Notes: generated by a model from the letters alone, not told the origin. A DNA stretch of 64,000 nucleotides from Micromonospora sp. ALFpr18c (GCF_008868155.1 NZ_WBKR01000004.1:23454-87453); one strand, 5' to 3'. Positions 26,533 through 35,193 are shown, counted from the stretch's first letter. Translations and numbers: made by a program.

Positions 26533-26672
26533 CGGCAGTCGTCTGCCGGGGCGCGCCCGATCCCGCGATCGTGGACCGCGCCCTGCAGCCGCCCGGCCCC
26601 GGGCAGGTCCGCATCGCGGTGGCATACACCGGCATCGTCCCGGCCGTCGGCGGCGGCTGGCTCGGCCGGTGA
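26529..26672 (+). pseudogene. 47-codon remnant of a zinc-type alcohol dehydrogenase, still translationally coupled
   Basis: The frame begins with GTG overlapping the ATPase stop and ends with TGA overlapping the aldo-keto reductase start, both as GTGA. Its first about 35 residues (TAVVCRGAPDPAIVD...QPPGPGQVRIAVAYTGI) look like the N-terminus of medium-chain zinc dehydrogenases, but where the catalytic Cys-Gly-Thr-Asp should follow, it continues VPAVGGGWLGR and stops. I infer a large internal deletion (about 300 residues) that kept both junctions, so the frame may now act only to pass ribosomes to the downstream gene. It might also make a real 47-residue peptide. Confidence 0.6.
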
Positions 26673-27631
26673 CGGGCCGTCAGCCGCACCTCACCGCGCT
26701 GGGCTTCGGCGCTTCGCAGGGCGGCAACCTCTACCGGGTGACGTCGGACGAGGACTTCGCCGCCGCGGTGGACGCCGCGTGGGACGGCGGGATCCGGTAC
26801 TTCGACACGGCGCCGCACTACGGGCTCGGCCTGTCGGAGCGGCGCCTGGGTGCCGCGCTGCGCTCCCGCCCGCGCGACGAGTACGTGGTGTCGACGAAGG
26901 TCGGCCGGTTGCTGGTGCCGTCGCCGGAGACCGCGCATCTGCGGGATCCGGACGGGTTCGATGTGCCGGCCGAGCACCGGCGGGTCTGGGACTTCAGCCG
27001 GGACGGCGTACGACGCTCGCTGGAGGCCAGCCTTCGGCGTACCGGCCTGGACCGCATCGACGTGGTGTACCTGCATGACCCGGACGAGCATTGGGAGCAG
27101 GCCGCGTACGAGGCGGTGCCGGCGTTGGTGGAGCTGCGCGAGCAGGGTGTGATCGGGGCGATCGGGGCCGGGATGAACCAGTCCGCGATGCTGGCCCGGT
27201 TCGTGGCGGAGACCGATGTGGACGTGGTGATGTGCGCCGGCCGGTTCACCCTGCTGGAGCAGGGTGCGTTGACCGACCTGCTGCCCGCCGCGCAGGCCCG
27301 CCGCGTCGGTGTGGTGATCGCGGGGGTCTACAACTCCGGGCTGCTGGCCCGGGACATGCCGCCGTCCGACGCCGTCTACGACTATCAGCAGGCCCCGGCG
27401 GAGGTGATCGAGCACGCGCGGCGGGCGGCGCAGGTGTGCCGGGCGTACGGCGTCACCCTGCCCGAGGCGGCGTTGGCGTTCGTCCGCCGGCACCCGGCCG
27501 TGGTCTCCACGGTGGTCGGCATGCGCGACGCGGCCCAGGTGACCGAAACCCTGCGCCGCACCGACGCCGACGTCCCGGATCAGCTCTGGACGGCGCTGTA
27601 CGAGGTGGGGCTGCTCGACGTGCAGTCGTGA
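26669..27631 (+). CDS. Aldo/keto reductase, L-fucose (D-threo-aldose) dehydrogenase-like
   Basis: A 320-residue barrel enzyme. Catalytic residues are in place: Asp and Tyr in YFDTAPHYGLG, Lys in STKVGR, His in VVYLHDPD. The stretches GFGASQGGN, RYFDTAPHYGLGLSERRLG and the C-terminal VVSTVVGMRDAAQV place it with D-threo-aldose 1-dehydrogenase / L-fucose dehydrogenase, which oxidise L-fucose, L-galactose or D-arabinose to the lactone with NAD(P). That is step one of oxidative fucose breakdown; the dehydratase for step three is at 28373-29767. It starts with GTG overlapping the upstream remnant, and ends 10 bases from the convergent regulator gene. Confidence 0.88.
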   Translation: MTGRQPHLTALGFGASQGGNLYRVTSDEDFAAAVDAAWDGGIRYFDTAPHYGLGLSERRLGAALRSRPRDEYVVSTKVGRLLVPSPETAHLRDPDGFDVPAEHRRVWDFSRDGVRRSLEASLRRTGLDRIDVVYLHDPDEHWEQAAYEAVPALVELREQGVIGAIGAGMNQSAMLARFVAETDVDVVMCAGRFTLLEQGALTDLLPAAQARRVGVVIAGVYNSGLLARDMPPSDAVYDYQQAPAEVIEHARRAAQVCRAYGVTLPEAALAFVRRHPAVVSTVVGMRDAAQVTETLRRTDADVPDQLWTALYEVGLLDVQS

Positions 27632-27641
27632 GGGTGGACCT

Positions 27642-28364
27642 TCACGTCCGGGGGGTCTCGGCGGTCGCGTCACCCTCGTCGGGCAACCAGTGCAACGACT
27701 CCTCCACCCCGATCAGGTGGTTGGCCATCCGGATGCGGGCCCGTTCGGGGTCGCGTGCCACGAGGGCCTTCAGGATCGCCACGTGCTCGTCGTGGGTACG
27801 CCGGTCCGCGCCCTCCTCGTGCAGGCTCCGCCACAAGCGCCCCCGCAGGGTGCGCCCGGCGAACGCCTCGATCAGGCCGACGAGCACCGGATTCTCGGCG
27901 TGCACGGCGATGATCCGGTGGAAGGCGATGTCGATCTCCATGATTCGTTCGTGGTCCTGTGGAGACTGACCGGCGATCCGGGCCGCCTCGTCGAGCAGTT
28001 CCCCTGCCTGGGTGAGGGCCTCGTCGGTGATCCTGGTCGCCGCCAGCCGGGCGGCCTCGCACTCCAACAGCCGTCGGACGGTGTGGATGTGCCGCGGGTC
28101 GCCCTGGCCCTGGAAGTCCACGACGAAGCCCATCGGGGCCAGCAGTTGCGGCGCGTCGAGGTTCGTGACGTAGGTGCCGTCGCCCTGGCGGATGTTGACG
28201 ATGCCGAGGATGGACAGGGCCGACATGCCCTCGCGCAGCGATCCCCGTGAGACGCCGAGCGACTCGGCGAGGTCTTTCTCGATGGGCAGCCGGTCGCCGG
28301 GCTTGAACTGCCCTTCGAGGATCATCCGTTTGATGCCGTTGACCACTTCGTCGGTGCGGGACAT
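27642..28364 (-). CDS. GntR-family regulator with FCD ligand domain
   Basis: A 240-residue repressor. Residues 3-70 form the GntR winged helix (VVNGIKRMILEGQFKPGDRLPIEKDLAESLGVSRGSLREGM...GDGTYV). Residues about 90-220 are the helical FCD domain, with metal-binding Asp/His residues (EIDIAFHRIIAVHAENP and a later THDEHVAI). Such proteins sense sugar acids; here L-fuconate or a product is plausible. It starts 8 bases after the dehydratase stop; the TAG of that gene is part of its ribosome site (TAGGAGGTG). Co-transcription with the dehydratase suggests feedback control. Confidence 0.9.
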   Translation of the reverse strand: MSRTDEVVNGIKRMILEGQFKPGDRLPIEKDLAESLGVSRGSLREGMSALSILGIVNIRQGDGTYVTNLDAPQLLAPMGFVVDFQGQGDPRHIHTVRRLLECEAARLAATRITDEALTQAGELLDEAARIAGQSPQDHERIMEIDIAFHRIIAVHAENPVLVGLIEAFAGRTLRGRLWRSLHEEGADRRTHDEHVAILKALVARDPERARIRMANHLIGVEESLHWLPDEGDATAETPRT

Positions 28365-28372
28365 GACACCTC

Positions 28373-29767
28373 CTAGCGGCCGGCGGGGGTGGCCGTTCCA
28401 CCCGCGATCACGTACGGCTCCGGAGATGACACGGTAGTCGGGTCCGCCGCGGCCCAGTAGTGGCCGTCGGGGAACCGGTAGAGCGCGACCGACTCGGTCC
28501 GCATCCGGGTGGAGTAGCCGGGCCGCTCGGGCAGGACGTAACCGCTGCCCGACCCGGTGTCCCGGATGACGCACGGGTCGGTGAAGTGCTCGTGCAGGTG
28601 GTCGACGAACTCGGTGACACGGCCGGTGAGATCGCCGGAGATCGCCACGTAGTCGAGCACCGACACGTGCTGGACCATCTCACACAGACCGACGCCGCCG
28701 GCATGTGGGCACACGGGGACGTCGAACTTCGCGGCGAGGAGCAGCACCGCGACGATCTCGTTGATGCTGGCCAGCCGGCCGGTGTCCAACTGGCAGAAGT
28801 CGATGGCCTCGGCCTGGAACAGCTGCTTGAACATCACCCGGTTGTGGCAGTGCTCGCCGGTGGCGACCCCGATGGGCGCGACGGCGCGGCGAACGGCCGC
28901 GTGGCCGAGGATGTCGTCGGGGCTGGTGGGCTCCTCGATCCAGAGCGGGTTGAACTGGGCGAGAGCCTTGACCCACTCGATGGCCTGACCGACGTCCCAC
29001 ACCTGGTTGGCGTCGATCATCAGGCTGCGGTGCGGGCCGAGGATCTGCCGGGCGATCGCGCAGCGGCGGATGTCGTCGTCGAGGTTGGCGCCGACCTTGA
29101 GCTTCACGTACCCGTAGCCGGAGTCGACCGCCTCCTGGCACAGCCGGCGCAGTTTGTCGTCGCCGTAGCCGAGCCAGCCGGCCGAGGTGGTGTACGCGGG
29201 ATAGCCGGTCCGGTCGAGCTCGGCGAGGCGATCGGCCTTCGTGCCCTCCTTGGCGCGCAGGATGGCCAGCGCCTCGTCCCGGGTCAGCGCGTCGGACAGG
29301 TAACGCAGGTCCGCGATGTCGACGAGTTGCTCGGGGGACATGTCGACGAGCAGCCGCCACAGCGGCTTGTCGGCGGCACGGGCCACCAGATCCCACGAGG
29401 CGTTGAGCACGGCGGCGAGGGACAGGTGGACGACGCCCTTCTCCGGCCCGAGCCACCGCAGCTGCGAGTCGGAGGTGAGCAGGCGGTAGACCGCCCCCAT
29501 GTCCGCCGCCATCGTCGCCACGTCCAGGCCGACCAGGCGGTGGGCCTGGTGAACGGCCGCCGCGACGACGATGTCGTTGCCTCGGCCGATGGTGAAGGTC
29601 AGCCCGTGACCCGCGAGCGGCGCACCCGCGCTGTCCACGCCGTCGGTGTGCAGGACGACATAGGCCGCCGAGTAGTCACCGTCCTTGTTCATGGCGTCGG
29701 ACCCGTCGGCGGTCAGGGAGGTGGGGAAGCGGACGTCCTCGACGGTGACGGCAGTGATCTGCGGCAT
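28373..29767 (-). CDS. L-fuconate dehydratase (enolase superfamily)
   Basis: A 464-residue mandelate-racemase-like enzyme. The N-terminal cap has [22 protein letters not shown] and the L-fuconate dehydratase mark [10 protein letters not shown]. The barrel has [11 protein letters not shown] (catalytic Lys pair region), [11 protein letters not shown] (metal Asp), [12 protein letters not shown] (metal Glu), ATGEHCHNR and, near the end, [15 protein letters not shown] with the general-base His. It removes water from L-fuconate to give 2-keto-3-deoxy-L-fuconate in the cytoplasm. The ATG at 29767 follows GAGGAG. A strong promoter lies at 29811-29840. The tail beyond about residue 430 is longer than usual. 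The next pathway enzymes (2-keto-3-deoxyfuconate dehydrogenase or aldolase) are not in the window. Confidence 0.93.
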   Translation of the reverse strand: MPQITAVTVEDVRFPTSLTADGSDAMNKDGDYSAAYVVLHTDGVDSAGAPLAGHGLTFTIGRGNDIVVAAAVHQAHRLVGLDVATMAADMGAVYRLLTSDSQLRWLGPEKGVVHLSLAAVLNASWDLVARAADKPLWRLLVDMSPEQLVDIADLRYLSDALTRDEALAILRAKEGTKADRLAELDRTGYPAYTTSAGWLGYGDDKLRRLCQEAVDSGYGYVKLKVGANLDDDIRRCAIARQILGPHRSLMIDANQVWDVGQAIEWVKALAQFNPLWIEEPTSPDDILGHAAVRRAVAPIGVATGEHCHNRVMFKQLFQAEAIDFCQLDTGRLASINEIVAVLLLAAKFDVPVCPHAGGVGLCEMVQHVSVLDYVAISGDLTGRVTEFVDHLHEHFTDPCVIRDTGSGSGYVLPERPGYSTRMRTESVALYRFPDGHYWAAADPTTVSSPEPYVIAGGTATPAGR

Positions 29768-29810
29768 GCGCTCCTCGCCCGGCTCGGGGAAAGATCGGAT
29801 GATCACTGGG

Positions 29811-29840
29811 AGTATACGGAGGCTTGATCCGGTGCGTCAA
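29811..29840 (-). promoter_or_regulatory. Promoter of the fuconate dehydratase-GntR operon
   Basis: On the minus strand, TTGACG (29840-29835) and TATACT (29816-29811) are separated by 18 bases, a near-consensus housekeeping promoter, 44 bases before the start. Between promoter and start, GATC-ATCC-GATC (plus strand about 29793-29804) is a dyad of the same 4-4-4 layout as the site at 23414. Confidence 0.65.
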
Positions 29841-29939
29841 CGACGTCGATGGACTCGGACGTGCGTTTTGATGAGGGATCGCGAGCTGTGGTCGCCTCGC
29901 CGATTGGCCCGATACATCAAATCTTTGAACCGCTGATCG

Positions 29940-31040
29940 TCACCCCTGGAGCAGGGCGAGTTCCGGCACGCCGTAGTGCCGGTCGAGGACCTGCATGGCG
30001 GCGCCCGCCGCGATCACGTCGGCGCCCAGGCTGGAGAGGGTGACGTCGGTGGTGAGCCAGTCGGCGCGCGGCACGTCGGTGTGCACGGCCTCCTCGACCG
30101 CCGCGAGGTAGGGCTGCGCGTACCGCAGCAGGTCGGCGCCCGCCAGCACCACGTGGGCGAGGTCGAGGGTCTGCAGCAGGTTGACGACGCCGACCGCCAG
30201 GACCCGCGCGGCCCGGGCGATGTCGCCGGCCTCGGCGGCCCGGTTGTGCACGATCTCCAGGCATCCGTGGCGTCCGCACACGCAGAGCGGGCCGTCGAGT
30301 TCGACGACGGTGTGGCCGAACTCGCCGGCGTTGGTGTGTGCGCCCCGGTGGGCCGTGCCGCCCAGCCAGAAGCCGCCGCCGATGCCGGACTCGACCATGA
30401 TGAGGACCGCGTCGCCGAAGGTTCCGCCGTGCCGCCAGGCCTCGGCCGTGACCCCCGCGGTGACGTCCTTGTCGAGGTGGACCGGCAGGCCGAGGTGCGC
30501 CTCGGCGAGCTCGCGCAGCGGTACGTCGTGCCAGTGCCGCAGACCGTGGGCGTCGCGGACCAGGCCGTGCTCGTGGTCCAGCGGGCCGATCATCCCGATG
30601 CCGACGCCGGTGAGCCGGCCCCGCAGATCCCGGCCCGCGGTGATCGCGCCGATGCCGGTGCGCAGGGCGTGCAGCAGCTGCTGCGGGGTGAAGTCGTCGG
30701 GCAGCGGGCTGACCGCCGAGTGGTGCACCGCGCCGGCCAGGTCGACGAGCACCAGGCGCAGCGTGCGCCGGGCGACGTGGGCGCCGATGGCGTACCGGCT
30801 GTCGGGGACCAGCTCGTAGACGACCGCGGGTTTGCCGATGCCCGGGCGGCGGACGCCGGCGGTACGGATCAGGCCGTCGGCGGTCAGGCGGGCGATCACC
30901 TTGGAGACCGCCTGTGGTGTCAGGCCGGTGGCCTGGACGATGGTCGACCGCTCGAACGTCGGCACGGTACGCCCCACCGCCATGACCAGCGCCTGGTTGT
31001 AGCCGCGCAGGAACGTCACGTCGGCTGTGGTGCGCGTCAT
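29940..31040 (-). CDS. ROK-family transcriptional regulator
   Basis: A 366-residue protein: N-terminal winged helix (RSTIVQATGLTPQAVSKVIARLTADGLI, about 30-58) and a C-terminal sugar-kinase-like ROK domain (about 80-360). The ROK zinc motif is complete (GHTVVELDGPLCVCGRHGCLE), as are GIGMIGPLD and ESGIGGGFWLGG. Such repressors bind sugars or sugar phosphates. It is divergent from the MFS gene with only 41 bases between them, holding a perfect palindrome. It may control itself, the MFS gene, or the fucose-type genes. Confidence 0.92.
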   Translation of the reverse strand: MTRTTADVTFLRGYNQALVMAVGRTVPTFERSTIVQATGLTPQAVSKVIARLTADGLIRTAGVRRPGIGKPAVVYELVPDSRYAIGAHVARRTLRLVLVDLAGAVHHSAVSPLPDDFTPQQLLHALRTGIGAITAGRDLRGRLTGVGIGMIGPLDHEHGLVRDAHGLRHWHDVPLRELAEAHLGLPVHLDKDVTAGVTAEAWRHGGTFGDAVLIMVESGIGGGFWLGGTAHRGAHTNAGEFGHTVVELDGPLCVCGRHGCLEIVHNRAAEAGDIARAARVLAVGVVNLLQTLDLAHVVLAGADLLRYAQPYLAAVEEAVHTDVPRADWLTTDVTLSSLGADVIAAGAAMQVLDRHYGVPELALLQG

Positions 31041-31056
31041 CTCGCCACCCTATTAC

Positions 31057-31069
31057 GCAACGCTGTTGC
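31057..31069. promoter_or_regulatory. ROK-type operator in the divergent promoter
   Basis: GCAAC-GCT-GTTGC is a perfect 13-bp palindrome, widened by TTA on the left and TAA on the right. It sits 17 bases from the ROK start and 13 from the MFS start, so a bound repressor would block both. Short AT-flanked GCAAC/GTTGC-type dyads fit ROK (NagC/Mlc-like) operators. Confidence 0.6.
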
Positions 31070-31081
31070 TAAATTCTCCCG

Positions 31082-32308
31082 GTGGATGGATTGAGCAGAA
31101 ATCGACGGCTCTCGGCGGTGGCCGCCCTGGCCCTGGGCGGTGTGGCCGTCGGTCTGACCGAGTTCGTGGCGATGGGCCTGCTGCCCGACATCGGCCGCGA
31201 CCTGCTGTCCGAGCAGTACGCGCGGTCGCCGTCCGACGCGGTGGCCCGCGCGGGCTGGATGATCACCGCGTACGCGCTCGGGGTGGTCGTGGGCGCCCCG
31301 CTCATCGCCGCGCTGAGCGCGCGCCTGCCCCGCAAGAAGCTGGTGCTCGGCCTGCTCGTCCTCTTCACCGTCGGCACCGTCGCGTCGGCGACCGCCCCGA
31401 CGTTCGACCTGGTGCTGGTGGCACGGTTCGTCGCGGCCCTGCCGCACGGCGCGTACTTCGGGGCGGCCGGCCTGCTCGCAGCGACCCTGCTGGGCCCCGG
31501 CAACGAGGCCCGCGGCTTCGCCGCCGTGCTCAGCGGACTGACCGTGAGCAACGTGGTCGGCGTACCCCTGATCACCCGACTCGGGCAGGCGGCCGGCTGG
31601 CGCACCGCGTACCTGGTCATCGCCGGGGTCTTCGTGCTCACCCTGTTGGCCGTGCTGGCGGTCGTCCCGGAGGTCGCCGCGGCGGTGGAGGGCTCGCCCG
31701 CCGCCGAGCTGCGGGCCCTGCGGACCAGGCAGGTGTGGCTGGTCGCGGCCACCGGGGCGATCGGCTTCGCCGGCTTCTTCGCGGTCGACACGTACATCGC
31801 TCCGGTCACCACCGACGTCGCCGGCCTCTCCGCCGCGACCGTGCCGTGGGCGCTCGTCGCGGTGGGTCTCGGCATGACCGTCGGCAACGCCCTGGGCGGC
31901 TGGCTCGCGGACCGGGACCTGCGCCGCAGCATGATCGTCGGCTTCGTCGCGATGATCGTGAGCATCGCCGTGTTCGGCCTCGTCGCGTCGAACCCCGCCG
32001 GCCTGTTCGTGGGCGCGTTCCTGGTCGGCGCGACCAGCCTCTACCTGGGGCCGGTCCTGCAGGCCCGCCTCATCACGGTGGCGCCGGGCGCCCAGCTGAT
32101 GGGCGCGGCGATGAACCAGTCGGCCATGAACATCGCGAACAGCCTCGGCGCCGCCCTGGGCAGCGTCGCCATCGCCGCCGGGTTCGGCTACCTCGCGCCG
32201 GCCTGGGTGGGCGTGGTCCTGGCGATCCTCGGACTGGGCCTGGCGGCAGTCAGCTTCGCGGTCGAACGCCGCTCGCGCGTGCCGCAGCCGGTCACCGTCG
32301 GGAACTGA
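31082..32308 (+). CDS. MFS transporter (AraJ/arabinose-efflux type)
   Basis: A 408-residue 12-helix transporter. Between helices 2 and 3 it has the family loop (GAPLIAALSARLPRKKLVLGL), then PHGAYFGAAGLLA and, in the second half, GGWLADRDLRRSMIVG and MGAAMNQSAMNIANSLGAALGS, which mark the AraJ/YdhP sugar- or drug-efflux group. The GTG at 31082 has no ribosome site and lies 13 bases after the ROK palindrome, so the mRNA is probably leaderless or nearly so. Substrate not known; export of excess sugar or a toxic analogue is possible. Confidence 0.9.
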   Translation: MDGLSRNRRLSAVAALALGGVAVGLTEFVAMGLLPDIGRDLLSEQYARSPSDAVARAGWMITAYALGVVVGAPLIAALSARLPRKKLVLGLLVLFTVGTVASATAPTFDLVLVARFVAALPHGAYFGAAGLLAATLLGPGNEARGFAAVLSGLTVSNVVGVPLITRLGQAAGWRTAYLVIAGVFVLTLLAVLAVVPEVAAAVEGSPAAELRALRTRQVWLVAATGAIGFAGFFAVDTYIAPVTTDVAGLSAATVPWALVAVGLGMTVGNALGGWLADRDLRRSMIVGFVAMIVSIAVFGLVASNPAGLFVGAFLVGATSLYLGPVLQARLITVAPGAQLMGAAMNQSAMNIANSLGAALGSVAIAAGFGYLAPAWVGVVLAILGLGLAAVSFAVERRSRVPQPVTVGN

Positions 32309-32389
32309 CCCGCCCTCCGGTGACGGGTGTCACCGACACGCCCGGCCCGACATGTGGGGTGTGACAACCACGGCGTCCCTATATATGGT

Positions 32390-32590
32390 GTCGAGCGCAG
32401 CTGGTTCGGCCGCTCACCCGGAGTGGTCGAGGCAACAGGGAACCCGGTGGAAATCCGGGACTGTCCCGCAGCGGTGAGTGGGAACGACCGCCGTCATCAG
32501 CACTGGGCCACCACACGGCCTGGGAAGCGACGGCCAGTAGGAGACCGGCGAACCCGGTCGTGCCCGCGAGTCCGAAGACCTGCCAGCGCG
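32390..32590 (+). promoter_or_regulatory. Cobalamin riboswitch upstream of nrdAB
   Basis: The leader holds all landmarks of an AdoCbl riboswitch in order: AGGGAACCCGGTGGAAATCCGGG (split here into core and stem), CCCGCAGCGGTGAG, a variable stem, then GGCCAGTAGGAGACC (the B12 box region) and GCGAGTCCGAAGACCTGCC closing the structure. In Streptomyces, a B12 riboswitch represses the class Ia reductase when cobalamin allows the B12-dependent class II enzyme to work; the same logic is inferred here. The promoter should lie near 32310-32390 (TATATATGG at about 32381). Confidence 0.95.
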
Positions 32591-32617
32591 CCGTACGCCC
32601 ACACCCGGGCGTACGGC
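32590..32617 (+). terminator. Expression-platform hairpin of the nrdAB riboswitch
   Basis: Perfect 11-bp GC-rich arms 32590-32600 and 32607-32617 with a 6-base loop follow directly on the aptamer, 120 bases before nrdA. It may be a regulated terminator; it has no T-tract, so a pausing or Rho-linked role is also possible. Confidence 0.55.
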
Positions 32618-32736
32618 GGTCCGAGGCCGCGTGGGACGGCCGACGCCACCTGACCCACGCCGTCGCGGCGTGGCGTCCGCCGGTGTCTGTCTCCTCGTGT
32701 CCGGACCATCAGGTCTCGAACTCCGAGGAGCGAGTG

Positions 32737-35193
32737 GTGACAGTTACCGAGGTAGCCCCGGCCGCCAGCGGCGCGGCCCCCCGCCGGACGCAGATGCGCG
32801 TCCGCAAGCGCGACGGCGCCACCGAGGCGGTGGACGTCAACAGGATCGTCCGGGCGGTCGAGCGGTGGACCGACGACCTCACCGACGTCGACCCGCTGCG
32901 GGTCGCCACCCGCACGATCAGCGGCCTCTACGACGGCGCGACCACCGCCGAGCTGGACCGGCTGTCCATCCAGACCGCCGCCGAGATGATCGGCGAAGAG
33001 CCGCAGTACTCCCGCCTGGCCGCCCGCCTGCTGGCCGTCTACGTCGACAAGGAGGTCCGCCGCCAGGGCGTCACCTCGTTCAGCGCGGCGATCCGGACCG
33101 GTCACGCGGAGGGCCTGATCGGCGACGAGACCGCCGCGTTCGTCGCCGCGCACGCCACCATGCTCGACGACGCCGTCGACCCGGACGGCGACCGGCGCTT
33201 CGAGTACTTCGGGTTGCGCACGGTCTACGACCGGTACCTGCTGCGCCACCCGAGCACCCGGCTGGTGCTGGAGACTCCGCAGTACTGGCTGCTGCGGGTG
33301 GCCTGTGGCCTGTCCACCACCCCCGACGAGGCGGTCGGCTTCTACCGGCTGATGTCCAGCCTGGCCTACCTGCCCAGCTCACCGACGCTGTTCAACTCCG
33401 GTACCCGGCACACCCAGATGTCCTCCTGCTACCTGGTCGACTCCCCGCGCGACGAGTTGGACTCCATCTACCAGCGGTACGCGCAGGTCGCGAACCTGTC
33501 CAAGTTCGCCGGCGGCATCGGCATCGCGTACTCCCGGGTCCGGTCCCGGGGCGCGCTGATCCGCGGCACGAACGGGCAGTCCAACGGGATCGTGCCGTGG
33601 CTGCGCACGCTGGACGCCAGCGTGGCCGCGGTCAACCAGGGCGGCCGGCGCAAGGGCGCGGCCTGCGTCTACCTGGAGCCGTGGCACCCGGACATCGAGG
33701 AGTTCCTGCAACTGCGGGACAACACCGGCGAGGACGCCCGCCGCACCCACAACCTGAACCTGGCCAACTGGATCCCGGACGAGTTCATGCGCCGGGTCGA
33801 GGCCGACGAGGTGTGGTCGCTGTTCGACCCGCACGAGGTGCCCGAGCTGCCCGACCTGTGGGGGGAGCGGTTCGACGCCGCGTACCGGGCCGCCGAGGCA
33901 CAGGGCCGCTACGTGCGGCAGGTGCCGGCGCGGGAGCTGTACGGCAAGATGATGCGCACCCTCGCCCAGACCGGCAACGGGTGGATGACCTTCAAGGACG
34001 CCGCCAACCGGCTGTGCAACCAGACCGCCGAAGACGGCGACGTGGTGCACCTGTCCAACCTGTGCACCGAGATCATCGAGGTGTCCAGCGACGCCGAGAC
34101 CGCCGTGTGCAACCTCGGCTCGGTGAACCTCGCCGCCCACCTCGCCGACGGCGACCTCGACTGGGAGCGGCTGCGCGCCACGGTCCGCACCGCCGTGACG
34201 TTCCTCGACCGGGTCATCGACATCAACTACTACCCGACCCCACAGGCGGCGGCGAGCAACCCGCGCTGGCGCCCCGTCGGGCTCGGGCTGATGGGCCTTC
34301 AGGACGTGTTCTTCGCGTTGCGGCTCCCGTTCGACTCGCCGGCCGCGCGGGAGCTGTCCACCCGGGTCAGCGAGGAGTTGTACCTGACCGCGCTGGAGAC
34401 CTCCGCCGATGTGGCGCGCCGCTTCGGCGCGCACCCGGCGTACCCGCAGACCCGCGCCGCGCGGGGCCAGCTCCAGCCGGACCTGTGGGGCGTCGAGGGT
34501 ACGCAGACCGCGCGGTGGGACGCGCTGCGCGAGCGGGTCGAGGCGTACGGGCTGCGCAACTCGCTGCTGGTGGCTGTCGCCCCGACCGCCACCATCGCCT
34601 CGATCGCCGGCTGCTACGAGTGCGTCGAGCCGCAGGTGTCCAACCTGTTCAAGCGCGAAACCCTGTCCGGGGAGTTCCTCCAGGTCAACACGGCCCTGGT
34701 CGGTGAGCTGAAGGCCCGTGGCCTGTGGACCGAGGAGATCCGCTCGGCGATCAAGCGTGCCGAGGGCTCGGTGCAGGACATCCCGGAGCTGCCCGCCGGC
34801 GTCCGGGAGCTGTTCCGCACCGCGTGGGAGCTGCCGCAGCGGGCGCTGATCGACCTGGCCGCCGCCCGCGCGCCGTTCATCGACCAGTCCCAGTCGCTGA
34901 ACCTGTTCCTGGCCTCGCCCACCATCGGCAAGCTCTCCTCGATGTACCTGTACGCCTGGAAGGCCGGCCTGAAGACCACCTACTACCTGCGCTCGCGCCC
35001 CGCCACGCGGATCCAGCAGGCCACCGTCGCCGTCGGCGCGCCCGGTGCTCTCGGCGCGGTCGGCGCTGCCACCGCTGTCGGCGCCCTCGGCGCGGTCGGC
35101 GCTGTCGGCGCTGCCACCGCTGTCGGCGCTGTCGACGCGGATGCGCTGGCCTGCTCGCTGGAGAACCCCGAGTCGTGCGAGGCCTGCCAGTGA
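32737..35193 (+). CDS. nrdA: Ribonucleotide reductase class Ia, large subunit
   Basis: An 818-residue catalytic subunit that reduces ribonucleoside diphosphates. Residues about 18-105 form an ATP-cone (MRVRKRDGATEAVDVNRIVRAV), the allosteric activity site. The active site is complete: first redox Cys in MSSCYLVD, NLCTE (Asn, thiyl Cys, Glu), the second redox Cys in AVCNLGSVNL, and the radical-path tyrosines in TTYYLRS. The C-terminal thioredoxin-type cysteines are in ESCEACQ. Between barrel and tail lies an odd 45-residue linker of only Ala, Val, Gly, Thr, Leu and Pro, from a tandem repeat at DNA level. The GTG at 32737 is 6 bases after GAGGAG; another GTG directly precedes it. Its stop overlaps nrdB. 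Confidence 0.96.
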   Translation: MTVTEVAPAASGAAPRRTQMRVRKRDGATEAVDVNRIVRAVERWTDDLTDVDPLRVATRTISGLYDGATTAELDRLSIQTAAEMIGEEPQYSRLAARLLAVYVDKEVRRQGVTSFSAAIRTGHAEGLIGDETAAFVAAHATMLDDAVDPDGDRRFEYFGLRTVYDRYLLRHPSTRLVLETPQYWLLRVACGLSTTPDEAVGFYRLMSSLAYLPSSPTLFNSGTRHTQMSSCYLVDSPRDELDSIYQRYAQVANLSKFAGGIGIAYSRVRSRGALIRGTNGQSNGIVPWLRTLDASVAAVNQGGRRKGAACVYLEPWHPDIEEFLQLRDNTGEDARRTHNLNLANWIPDEFMRRVEADEVWSLFDPHEVPELPDLWGERFDAAYRAAEAQGRYVRQVPARELYGKMMRTLAQTGNGWMTFKDAANRLCNQTAEDGDVVHLSNLCTEIIEVSSDAETAVCNLGSVNLAAHLADGDLDWERLRATVRTAVTFLDRVIDINYYPTPQAAASNPRWRPVGLGLMGLQDVFFALRLPFDSPAARELSTRVSEELYLTALETSADVARRFGAHPAYPQTRAARGQLQPDLWGVEGTQTARWDALRERVEAYGLRNSLLVAVAPTATIASIAGCYECVEPQVSNLFKRETLSGEFLQVNTALVGELKARGLWTEEIRSAIKRAEGSVQDIPELPAGVRELFRTAWELPQRALIDLAAARAPFIDQSQSLNLFLASPTIGKLSSMYLYAWKAGLKTTYYLRSRPATRIQQATVAVGAPGALGAVGAATAVGALGAVGAVGAATAVGAVDADALACSLENPESCEACQ
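35062..35129 (+). repeat. Tandem repeat in the nrdA linker
   Basis: A 23-base unit recurs exactly at 35062-35084 and 35107-35129 (period 45), and shorter GTCGGCGC blocks fill the space. It encodes AVGAATAVGA twice. Such repeats can grow or shrink by slippage in multiples of three, changing linker length. Confidence 0.75.

Noticed and set aside
28460..29827. 455-codon plus-strand frame
   Set aside because: Antisense to the fuconate dehydratase, whose active-site motifs are complete.
32327..32653. 108-codon plus-strand frame before nrdA
   Set aside because: Covers the cobalamin riboswitch; RNA structure explains the conservation.
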